This document shows positions 7,774 through 16,283 of a stretch of DNA of 35,043 bases, piece after piece. Each line of letters begins with the position of its first letter. Within the stretch, counting starts at the first letter, position 1. Below the pieces are notes generated by a model. The model saw nothing but the letters and a program-made list of their open reading frames with translations, searched no databases and was not told the origin of the DNA. Source of the DNA: Bacteroidales bacterium (lineage in GTDB: Bacteria > Bacteroidota > Bacteroidia > Bacteroidales > CG2-30-32-10); contig DAOQAK010000043.1 of the NCBI GenBank assembly GCA_035353855.1, positions 1 to 35,043 of the forward strand, given 5' to 3'. Made by a program: the position numbers and the translations under genes.

Positions 7774-8727
7774 TTAAAATAATACCTTTGCTATTTCAAC
7801 AATAGGTTTTGGATTACTCATAGTGAAAAAATGCAGACAGGGCGCCCCGTTTTTCAACAATTCCTTGCCCTGCTGAATAGCCCATTCAATTCCTACTTTA
7901 GCAGCATCCGCATCGTTCTTGCATTTTTCAATAGCGTTGTATAAATCTTCAGGAATATCAACATGAAATGTGCTTGGTATTTTTGAGACTTGATTTTTTG
8001 TAGTTATCGGTTTAATACCGGGAATAATAGGAACATTAATTCCTTTGCTGCGACACTGGTTTACAAAATCGAAATATTTTCTGTTGTCGAAAAACATTTG
8101 AGTAACGATGTATTCAGCGCCGGCATCAACCTTGTTTTTTAGAAAATTTAAGTCCGCAGATAAATTTGGAGCTTCGAAATGTTTCTCAGGATAACCGGCA
8201 ACACCCATACAGAAATCAGTTTTAAAACCATCTTTCAGATCTTCTTCAAGGTAAATGCCATTGTTTATATTTACAATTTGTCTTAATAATTCAACAGAAT
8301 GTTTATTCCCGTTAGGCTCCGGGGTAAAATCCCTTTCCGTTTTAGGCGGGTCGCCACGAAGAACCAGGATATTTTTAACTCCAAGATAATGCAGGTCAAT
8401 CAGTGCATCTTCCGTTTCGTGCCTGCTGAAACCTCCGCAAATAAGGTGTGCCACAGCATCAACTTTATAACGGAACATGATGGATGCGCAAATACCAACA
8501 GTACCGGGTCTTTTACGAATCAATACTTTTTCAAGGTAACCGTTAGGTCTTTCCTTATAAGTATATTCGCTGCTATGGTAAGTAACATTAATAAAAGGCG
8601 GCTTGAAATCCATTAGCGGGTCAAGTATGCCATATAATGATTCAATGCTTTTCCCTTTTAAAGGAGGCAGTATCTCAAATGTAATATAAGGTTTATTACT
8701 GCACCTGATGTATTCCGAAACTTTCAT
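7774..8727 (-). CDS. metF: 5,10-methylenetetrahydrofolate reductase
   Basis: A 317-residue flavoprotein of the MTHFR family, which reduces 5,10-methylene-THF to 5-methyl-THF, the methyl donor for methionine synthase. The N-terminal strand YITFEILPPLKGKS (residues 14-27) carries the family's catalytic Glu (Glu18 here). NVTYHSSEY, the LVLRGDPP motif and the FCMGVAGYPEKH segment are typical folate/FAD-site regions. The C-terminal part (GAEYIVTQMFFDNRKYFDF, VPIIPGIKP) is complete. It diverges from metH, which uses its product, so the two probably share regulation across the 128-bp gap. The start at 8727 is supported by a -7 motif 17 bases upstream. Confidence 0.94.
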   Translation of the reverse strand: MKVSEYIRCSNKPYITFEILPPLKGKSIESLYGILDPLMDFKPPFINVTYHSSEYTYKERPNGYLEKVLIRKRPGTVGICASIMFRYKVDAVAHLICGGFSRHETEDALIDLHYLGVKNILVLRGDPPKTERDFTPEPNGNKHSVELLRQIVNINNGIYLEEDLKDGFKTDFCMGVAGYPEKHFEAPNLSADLNFLKNKVDAGAEYIVTQMFFDNRKYFDFVNQCRSKGINVPIIPGIKPITTKNQVSKIPSTFHVDIPEDLYNAIEKCKNDADAAKVGIEWAIQQGKELLKNGAPCLHFFTMSNPKPIVEIAKVLF

Positions 8728-8743
8728 AACTTTAAATATTCGG

Positions 8744-8751
8744 CAAAAATA
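8744..8751 (-). promoter_or_regulatory. Bacteroidota -7 promoter motif before metF
   Basis: TATTTTTG on the minus strand matches TAnnTTTG, 17 bases before the metF ATG. No clear -33 element is visible. It lies in the divergent metF-metH region. Confidence 0.45.
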
Positions 8752-8817
8752 ATGAAAGAAATGACAGATTCATTTTAAAGTATGTTTAATTTTTGAGAAA
8801 TTTGCAAAAATATTATG

Positions 8818-8835
8818 CACCCTCTTATAGAGGTG
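8818..8835 (+). promoter_or_regulatory. Short hairpin in the metH leader
   Basis: CACcCTCT-tat-AGAGGTG forms a 7-bp stem with one bulged C and a three-base loop, 20 bases before the metH ATG. It is the only structured piece in a leader of about 60 bases. The leader is too short for a cobalamin riboswitch, and I do not recognise a SAM riboswitch core. A local translational control element is possible, but its function is unknown. Confidence 0.3.
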
Positions 8836-8855
8836 ACGCAAATAAAAAAAAGAAA

Positions 8856-11800
8856 ATGAAAATAGAAGAAATCATAAAAAATAAAATCCTTGTTCTTGAT
8901 GGTGCTATGGGTACCATGATTCAACGTTATAAATTAAGTGAAGAAGAATACCGAGGACAAAGATTTTTATCTCATAGTCATAACCTGAAAGGTTGTAATG
9001 ATTTACTGAGCATTACACAACCTCAGGTCATTCGCCAGATTCATGATGAATATTTTGCTGCAGGTGCCGATATTATTGAAACCAATACTTTCACAGCACA
9101 ATCAGTTTCATTGGCAGATTATGGACTTGAAAAATATTCTTATGAAATAAATCTCGAATCGGCAAAGATTGCAAGAAGTGTTGCAGATGATTATAATAAA
9201 AAGGAAACTGCGAAATATCGTTATGTTGCAGGTTCTATAGGTCCGATGAATAAAACGGCATCCATTTCACCTGATGTAAATAATCCTGCTTACCGCGCTA
9301 TTACTTTTGATGAAATAGTTGATTCTTATTCTGAACAGGTTGAAGGTTTACTTGATGGTAATGTCGATATACTTCTTGTTGAAACCATTTTCGATACGTT
9401 GAATGCAAAGGCTGCATTGTTTGCAATTAGCAATATTTTTGAAAAAAGGAAAATGTCAGTTCCTGTGATGGTTTCTGTAACCATAACGGATGCAAGCGGT
9501 CGCACACTTTCAGGACAAACACTTGAAGCATTTTTAATTTCGGTTTCGCATTTCCCTATTTTTTCTATTGGCTTGAATTGCGCATTTGGTGCGGCTCAGA
9601 TGAAACCATACATCGAAGCAATTTCTGAAAAAGCTCCTTACTATATTAGTCTGTATCCTAATGCCGGATTGCCAAATCAGTTTGGCGGATACGATGAGTC
9701 TGCTGCCGAAATGGTTGCCATTGTTGAGAAGTACATGGGTAATGGTTTCGTAAATATTGTTGGTGGATGTTGCGGAACAACACCTGAGCATATTAAACTT
9801 CTTAGCGAAAAAGCAAAATTATATAAACCGCATATCCCTGTCGTTGCTGATAAAATAACAAAGTTATCAGGTTTAGAACCAGTTGAATTTTTTGAAGGAT
9901 GCAATTTTGTGAATATTGGCGAACGTACTAATGTTGCGGGTTCACGTAAGTTTGCAAATCTTATTAAAGATAAAAAGTTTGAAGAAGCCATTTCGGTTGC
10001 ACGTCAGCAAATAGAAGGCGGGGCGCAGATAATCGATATTTGCATGGATGATGCTATGCTCGATGCTGAAAAATCCATGGTGACGTTTTTAAATCTGATA
10101 GCGTCAGAGCCAGATATTGCTAAGGTTCCGGTGATGATTGATTCTTCGAAGTGGAATGTAATTGAAGCTGCTTTAAAATGTGTTCAGGGAAAATCAATAG
10201 TGAATTCCATCAGTTTGAAAGAAGGTGAAGAAGTTTTCAAACAACGTGCTTTGCACATTCACCAGATGGGAGCTGCTATGATTGTTATGGCTTTTGATGA
10301 AAAAGGTCAGGCTGAGACATACGAAAGAAAAATTCAGATTTGTGAACGTGCATATAAAATTTTGACCAACGAAGTTGGTGTGCCGCCACAGGATATTATT
10401 TTCGACCCGAATATCCTGTCAATAGGCACAGGCATTGAAGAGCATGATAATTATGCTGTGAATTATATCAATGCAGTGAAATGGATTAAAGAGAATTTAC
10501 CATATTGTAAAGTTAGTGGTGGCGTTAGTAATCTTTCATTTTCATTCCGTGGAAACGACAGGGTACGCGAAGCAATGCATGCAGTTTTCTTATATCACGC
10601 TGTAAAAGCCGGGATGGATATGGGAATTGTAAACCCATCACAGCTCGAAGTTTATGATAACATTTCTGAAGATTTTTTGAAATTGACTGAAGACATTGTT
10701 TTGAATCGCATGAAAGACGCCACTGAGCGCTTGATTACATTTGCTGAAAATCTAAAATCAGTTTCGCAGAAAGAACAGAAAGTGTTGGAGTGGCGCAATA
10801 AATCACTTGATGAACGCATTCAATATTCAATTATAAAAGGCATTACAGAATTTGTAAATGATGATATCAATGAAGCATTACAAAAATACCCGGCTGCATT
10901 AAATATCGTGGAAGGACCGTTAATGAGCGGGATGAATCATGTTGGTGAATTATTTGGTTCTGGAAAAATGTTTCTTCCGCAAGTAGTGAAAAGCGCCAGG
11001 GTGATGAAACAGGCGGTAAGCATTCTGCTTCCTTATTTTGATAATGATAAAAAAAATGGGAAATCAAAAGCAGGAAAAATAGTTTTGGCAACAGTAAAAG
11101 GCGATGTGCACGATATTGGAAAAAATATTGCTGGTGTGGTTTTGGCTTGTAATAATTTTGAAGTGGTCGATTTAGGTGTGATGGTTCCTGCCGAAAAAAT
11201 TCTTGAAGCTGCTAAAAATGAAAATGCCGACCTTGTTGGATTGAGTGGATTAATTACCCCATCGCTTGAAGAAATGGTGCACATCGCGCGTGAATTTGAA
11301 AAAGAAGGTTTAAATATTCCTTTGATAATTGGAGGCGCAACAACTTCTAAAGTGCATACTGCGCTTAGGATTGCAACAGAATATAGCCAGCCTGTGATTC
11401 ATGTAAATGATGCATCGTATGGCGCAAGAGTAGCAGTAAACCTGATGTCGAAAAATTTACGTTCCGGTTTTGTTCAGCAGTTGCATGATGAATATGAACA
11501 GATAAAAACAGATTATTCAAATAAAGAAAAAGAAACATTAGTATCGCTGGAAGCAGCTCGCAGCAATAAGTTTAAAGCATTATTCAATAATGAAACGGTG
11601 AAAGCACCTGCTAAAAAAGGAATAACGGTTTTCGAAAATTTTGAACTGGAAAAACTTGTTCCTTATATTGATTGGACATTTTTCTTCCATCAGTGGAAGC
11701 TCAATGGAAAATATCCTGCAATATTAAATGATGCTGTTAAAGGCAAGGAAGCAAAACAATTATTTGATGATGCACAACACATGTTGAATGATATTGTAAA

Positions 11801-12509
11801 AAATAAATTGTTTGTTGCAAATGCAGCAGTGGCAATATATCCGGCTGCAAGCAGGGGAGATGATGTGATTGTTTTTTCGGATGAAAAACATCAAGATGAA
11901 ATTGCAAAATTTTCTTTTTTACGTAACCAGCAGAAAAAAAATAATGAACCCAATTGTTGTCTTGCCGATTTTATTGCTCCCGCAGGTAGTGGCGTGAACG
12001 ACCATTTAGGCATGTTCGCAGTTACCGCTGGTATTGGTGCTGATAATAAATACGAAGAGTTTATGAATAGCGGCGATGATTATTCTGCTTTTATGCTTCG
12101 TATTCTTGCCGACCGTTTTGCAGAAGCTTTTGCTGAATACCTGCATGAAGAAGTAAGAAAGAAAATTTGGGCATACAGCAAAAATGAAAAAAATAATATT
12201 GACGATCTTTTGCATGAGAAATATACCGGAATAAGACCGGCGCCGGGCTATCCCGCTTGTCCTGACCACAGCAGCAAGTTTGAAATTTTTAAATTGCTCG
12301 ATGCCGAAAAAAATACAGGCATCACTTTAACCGAATCGGCAATGATGGTTCCTGCTGCATCTATTTGTGGCTGGTACTTTGCGCATCCGCAGGCAAAATA
12401 TTTTAATGTTGGAAAAATTGATAAAACTCAACTCACCGATTTTGCAAAACGAAAAGGAATAACACTTAAAGAAGCCGAGAAATGGCTGGCTTCTGGGATT
12501 GCATATTAA
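8856..12509 (+). CDS. metH: Cobalamin-dependent methionine synthase
   Basis: A full-length 1217-residue MetH, transferring the methyl group of 5-methyl-THF to homocysteine through cobalamin. Domains in order: homocysteine/zinc domain with Cys242 (GLNCAFGA) and Cys305-Cys306 (GGCCGT); pterin-binding domain (about 325-620, NIGERTNVAGSRKF); cobalamin cap (about 680-715, GPLMSGMNHVGELFGSGKMF); B12-binding Rossmann domain with DVHDIG (Asp750, His752, Gly755, His752 being the cobalt ligand) and GLSGLITPS; and the C-terminal AdoMet reactivation domain with RPAPGYPACPDH (from Arg1127). All key residues are present. The frame is open from 8793, but the Met at 8856 (MKIEEIIKNKILVLDGAMGT) fits the family start. 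It is divergent to metF. Confidence 0.96.
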   Translation: MKIEEIIKNKILVLDGAMGTMIQRYKLSEEEYRGQRFLSHSHNLKGCNDLLSITQPQVIRQIHDEYFAAGADIIETNTFTAQSVSLADYGLEKYSYEINLESAKIARSVADDYNKKETAKYRYVAGSIGPMNKTASISPDVNNPAYRAITFDEIVDSYSEQVEGLLDGNVDILLVETIFDTLNAKAALFAISNIFEKRKMSVPVMVSVTITDASGRTLSGQTLEAFLISVSHFPIFSIGLNCAFGAAQMKPYIEAISEKAPYYISLYPNAGLPNQFGGYDESAAEMVAIVEKYMGNGFVNIVGGCCGTTPEHIKLLSEKAKLYKPHIPVVADKITKLSGLEPVEFFEGCNFVNIGERTNVAGSRKFANLIKDKKFEEAISVARQQIEGGAQIIDICMDDAMLDAEKSMVTFLNLIASEPDIAKVPVMIDSSKWNVIEAALKCVQGKSIVNSISLKEGEEVFKQRALHIHQMGAAMIVMAFDEKGQAETYERKIQICERAYKILTNEVGVPPQDIIFDPNILSIGTGIEEHDNYAVNYINAVKWIKENLPYCKVSGGVSNLSFSFRGNDRVREAMHAVFLYHAVKAGMDMGIVNPSQLEVYDNISEDFLKLTEDIVLNRMKDATERLITFAENLKSVSQKEQKVLEWRNKSLDERIQYSIIKGITEFVNDDINEALQKYPAALNIVEGPLMSGMNHVGELFGSGKMFLPQVVKSARVMKQAVSILLPYFDNDKKNGKSKAGKIVLATVKGDVHDIGKNIAGVVLACNNFEVVDLGVMVPAEKILEAAKNENADLVGLSGLITPSLEEMVHIAREFEKEGLNIPLIIGGATTSKVHTALRIATEYSQPVIHVNDASYGARVAVNLMSKNLRSGFVQQLHDEYEQIKTDYSNKEKETLVSLEAARSNKFKALFNNETVKAPAKKGITVFENFELEKLVPYIDWTFFFHQWKLNGKYPAILNDAVKGKEAKQLFDDAQHMLNDIVKNKLFVANAAVAIYPAASRGDDVIVFSDEKHQDEIAKFSFLRNQQKKNNEPNCCLADFIAPAGSGVNDHLGMFAVTAGIGADNKYEEFMNSGDDYSAFMLRILADRFAEAFAEYLHEEVRKKIWAYSKNEKNNIDDLLHEKYTGIRPAPGYPACPDHSSKFEIFKLLDAEKNTGITLTESAMMVPAASICGWYFAHPQAKYFNVGKIDKTQLTDFAKRKGITLKEAEKWLASGIAY

Positions 12510-12654
12510 TGTTTGTTTCTTGAGAAATAAATATCCAAAATTACAGACACTGTTTGAAAAATTTGGAAAAAGCCAGACACTGTATGGCAAATCGGGAACG
12601 CGACAAAACAATGAAAACAAAAAGTAACTAAGCTATAAAAGAATCATAACCCAT

Positions 12655-15231
12655 ATGCCTTTTAAACGCATTTTTATTTTTATAATTTTTATCTCTACAG
12701 CTTATTGCGGTTTTGCTCAACAGGAATATATTCTTACATCGCCCAATAATATTAATTCAATAAAATTTTTTATACAAAACGGAAAACCCTGTTATACCGT
12801 TCAATTCCAAAAAGCATTGCTGCTCGATACTTCTGCATTGGGACTTCAGCTTAAAGAAACCGATCTGTCAACCAATATGGTAGTGGAAAAAATTGCGCAA
12901 CGCAGTTTTAATGAAACATGGAAACCGGTTTGGGGAATTTCGGAAACCATAAAAAATAATTATAACGAACTTACCGTTTCGTTGTACAACAAGGAAACTA
13001 AAATTCCTTTGAAAATTATTTTCCGTGCCTTCGACGATGGAATTGCTTTTCGTTATGAGTTGCCTGCAAATAATAAATTCACGGATTTTATCGTAACCGA
13101 AGAATTGAGTTCATTCAATTTTGCTGATGATTTGGAATCGTGGAGTATTCCCGCTGATGTTTTTGCATACGAAGGTTTATATGTCAAAGCTCCTGTTTCC
13201 AAGCTTACGCATGTGAATACACCTATTACTTTTGAAGGAATCAACGGGAATTATTTTGCTATTCACGAAGCCGCTTTGTATGATTATTCGGAGATGACCT
13301 TGATGCGCGATAAAAAAAATATTAAACAACTGAATGCTTTTTTATGGACTGATTCCAATGCTTGTAAAGTTGCGGCATCGCTGCCTTTTGTTACACCATG
13401 GAGATATTTGCAAACCGCTGCTTCGCTTGAACAGCTGGTTACATCAGGCATTGAGCAAAACCTGAATGAGCCTTGCCGGATAGATGATGTAAGCTGGATA
13501 AAACCTATGAAGTTTGTTGGTATTTGGTGGTCTATGCATACAAAAGAAAAAACATGGTATGCCGGAGCTTCTCACGGCGCTAATACTATAGACACAAAAA
13601 AATATATTGACTTCGCCGCGAAACATAATATGGGTGGCGTACTTGCCGAAGGCTGGAATGAAGGCTGGGAAACATGGCAGTATGGAAAAATGAGTGTTCA
13701 GAATTATGTAAAACCGTATCCCGATTTTGATCTGGATGAAGTGGTAAAATATGGCAAATCAAAAAATGTGGAATTCATTTCACATTTCGAAACGGGCGGA
13801 AATATTCCAATGTTCGAGCAGCAAATCGATACTGCATTTGCTTTTCTTCATAAATTAAATATTGTTGCATTAAAAACAGGATATGCCGGAAGCATCATTC
13901 CTAAAGGGAATCAGCATCACGGTCAATATATGGTCAGACATTTTCAAAAAGTTGTGGAGCTGGCCGCAAAAAATCATGTGATGCTTGATGTGCATGAACC
14001 CATCAAGCCTACAGGCATTGACCGGACATACCCGAATCTGCTTTCGCAGTAAGGAGCACGCGGACACGAGTGGGATGCAACATTTAAAACCATTCCACCA
14101 TATCATAGCACCATTCTCCCTTTTACACGCTTGTTAGCCGGACCGTATGATTACACGCCCGGAATATTTCACATGATAATAAATTCCGAAAAACATATTC
14201 GTGTAAATTCAACATTGGCAAACCAGTTGGCATTGTTCGTTACTATTTTCAGTCAGTTGCAAATGGCTGCTGATAAAATTGAGAATTACGAAAACAATGC
14301 TGCATTCAAATTCATTGAAGATGTTCCAACGGTATGGCACGAAACCCGCGTTCCTATGGCGAAATTGGGCGAGTATGTTGTTATGGCGCGCAGGTTCAAC
14401 AACAACTGGTACCTGGGCGGACAAACCAATCAGTATGAACGTTTGTGTAAAATTCCTTTATCGTTTTTGTCAAATGGTATTTCATATGTTGCATCGGTTT
14501 ATGCTGATGCAGCCGAAACCAATTGGTACACAAATCCTGAAAAAATATTTATAAAAAATTATTTGGTAACAAACACCGACACTATTTATGCTGCTATGGA
14601 AAAGTGCGGTGGCATTGCCATTTCGTTTGTTCCCGAAAAAGATGCAAAACAATTAACGGACACGATTCCTTTTATAGCTACTTTCAACAAACTGGCAAAT
14701 GAAAAAATGAAAAACTTTTCTTTAACCAAAACCTTTGGTGTAGAAATAAAAAAACATCTGGCATATAATGCGAAAATAAAATATATACAACCATACAGCG
14801 AACAATACACGGGCGGTGGCGATTCATGTCTTGTTGATGGCGCGAATGGCGGCATGCTTTATAACTCGGGATACTGGCAGGGCTATAATGGCAACGATAT
14901 GGAAGTAGTTATCGATATGAGAAAAGCTGTTGCAGTGAACAAAGTAAGTATTTCATTTTTGCAAATGTACAACGACTGGATATTTTTACCCATGCAGGTT
15001 GAAGTTTCTGTTTCTACAGATAATATCACGTTTAATAATTTTAAAACTTTTAATTTCACAGCAACACAATTAGATGATGAAGCTTGTATTGGTGAAAGCA
15101 AAATTGATTTGAATGCAACAGCAGTTCGTTATATAAAAATAAAAGCAAAGAACAGGGGACTGTGCCCCGATAACCATCCCGGTGCAGGCCAGAAAGCATG
15201 GCTGTTTTGCGATGAAGTGGTAGTTGAATAA
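12655..15231 (+). pseudogene. GH97 glycoside hydrolase with discoidin-like tail, interrupted by in-frame TAA
   Basis: One reading frame of 858 codons, broken only by TAA at 14050-14052 (codon 466). Signal peptide (FIFIIFISTAYCGFAQ), then the GH97 beta-sandwich and barrel: EGWNEGW (about 332-338), HFETGG (Glu379), DVHEPIKPTG (Glu448), RTYPNLLSQ-stop-GARGHEW (Glu472). By spacing, Glu379, Glu448 and Glu472 match SusB Glu439, Glu508 and Glu532 (bases and acid of the inverting branch), and the stop replaces Glu526, a calcium ligand; these SusB numbers are from memory. A GAA-to-TAA change explains it. Residues about 705-858 look like an F5/8 type C (discoidin) carbohydrate-binding domain. The predicted substrates are alpha-glucosides in the periplasm. 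The product from the first start would lack the acid residue and probably be inactive. A sequencing error or a very recent mutation fits best, since no other damage is seen. Confidence 0.85.
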
Positions 15232-15295
15232 ATTAAAAAGATTGTTTACTTTTGATTGGTAATTTTAATAAAACCCAACTTGCTCATTTTTTATA

Positions 15296-15396
15296 TTATA
15301 CCGACAGAAAAGAGTTTTGCAAAAATATTTTTTGTTTTCTTTACGGTATAACTCGTTCTAAACAGTTTTGCCTTTGCAAACCTTATAAGAACGAGT
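15296..15396. repeat. REP-like double hairpin, second copy (repeat island 2)
   Basis: Two inverted repeats in the same order as in island 1: TTATACCG/CGGTATAA (15296-15303 and 15344-15351), then ACTCGTTCT/AGAACGAGT (15351-15359 and 15388-15396). The second pair is identical to 2071-2079/2102-2110, while the loop sequences differ. This conservation of arms but not loops points to a dispersed palindromic element. Confidence 0.7.
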
Positions 15397-15463
15397 ATAA
15401 AATATTTTTTCTACGAATTCATTGATAGCATAAATTCCTTTATTAATTTGTATAAAAGTTCTT
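15396..15463 (-). other. Fragment similar to the 3' end of rho
   Basis: Bases 15401-15425 are identical over 25 nt to 18132-18156, which spans the last codons, stop codon and downstream flank of rho. On the minus strand the frame reads KEFMLSMNS-stop, against EEFLLSMNS-stop at the end of Rho. Further upstream the reading IDLRIIFYASGDAQELLYK no longer resembles Rho. It may be a decayed piece of a second gene or a small duplication from rho; I cannot tell which. Confidence 0.5.
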
Positions 15464-15821
15464 GCGCGTCTCCTGAAGCGTAAAATATAATTCTTAGGTC
15501 AATCCCAAATTCGAAGCATATTTGATTGCTTCAATAACATTAAGAAGGATATTAACAATCGGTATAATACCCAATATAAGTTATAAGATAGGTAACGAAT
15601 CAGTGTGGATAAATATTAATTAACATTAATATAATATTATTTAAGAATTCTTATCTCGCAGATTTTCGCAGAAACAATTTTTACTATTTTTTACTTTCCG
15701 CGTTCGCCGCGGCGAAATCAGCGATTTTTATCAGCGTTCATCAGCGAGAAATATTTTTTAGCTCTGATTAGTTACTAAGATAGAATTTTAAACAGTAAAA
15801 AATTATTGTTATGATGAAAAA
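15464..15821. other. Gene-free stretch with small repeats
   Basis: No gene is visible. It holds a GGTATAATACC palindrome (about 15561-15571), the perfect palindrome TTCGCCGCGGCGAA (15703-15716, sharing the core CGCCGCGGCG with 2018-2031), and three direct copies of ATCAGCG (15717, 15730 and 15740). An imperfect inverted match to the last copy, TCTCGCAGA, occurs near 15652. These look like degenerate dispersed repeats. Confidence 0.55.
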
Positions 15822-16253
15822 TTATATTTGTGGTCCTTTTCCAATTGCCATCGTTCCTGCAAAATAACGGTTTTTTATTTCGGAAGATTTCTTAACGAAA
15901 TTTTCTACACCTTCTTTTTTTATTGTACACAGGTTGTACATTTTCATATTATGAGGTAACTTATTTGCTCTGTCGGCAGAAGGATGGAGCGTTAAGCAAG
16001 GGAAATCATTACACTCATAGCAAAAATTCAATTTCTTTTTTGAGATACAATTAAAAGTCTCACATATTTTCTGGATTAGCGGGCACTTTCCATTTGTCGG
16101 TCTGCAACCCTTGCAGGGTATTATATCTTTTGAAATCCCCTTTGCAACAAGCTGGTCAAAGAGTTGCGTGTTATCTTTACAAGTGTATAATTCACAGATG
16201 CCACAGTCGATGCCGCATGGCGCAACTAAATTTAATCTTTCTGATGTTTCCAT
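15822..16253 (-). CDS. Cys-rich DUF3795 family protein
   Basis: A 143-residue cytoplasmic protein of the DUF3795 type. It has the characteristic cysteine groups: PCGIDCGICELYTC (13-26), PCKGCRPTNGKCPL (about 46-59), CETFNC (about 64-69) and FCYECNDFPC (about 77-86). These could bind zinc or an iron-sulfur cluster; the function of the family is unknown. There are no membrane segments. The gene lies 30 bases downstream of the transporter gene on the same strand and has no promoter motif I could find, so it is probably co-transcribed. The start at 16253 is the only reasonable Met before the first cysteine group. Confidence 0.82.
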   Translation of the reverse strand: METSERLNLVAPCGIDCGICELYTCKDNTQLFDQLVAKGISKDIIPCKGCRPTNGKCPLIQKICETFNCISKKKLNFCYECNDFPCLTLHPSADRANKLPHNMKMYNLCTIKKEGVENFVKKSSEIKNRYFAGTMAIGKGPQI

Positions 16254-16283
16254 TTTCTTAAAGAATATTATTGAATAAATTTA

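Noticed and set aside
8821..8855. SAM or cobalamin riboswitch upstream of metH
   Set aside because: The leader is too short and lacks the conserved cores that I know; only a small hairpin remains.
14131..15231. Separate second gene downstream of the GH97 stop
   Set aside because: It is in the same frame as the first part, begins in the middle of the GH97 catalytic domain and has no own signal peptide; its nominal start is a TTG inside conserved sequence.
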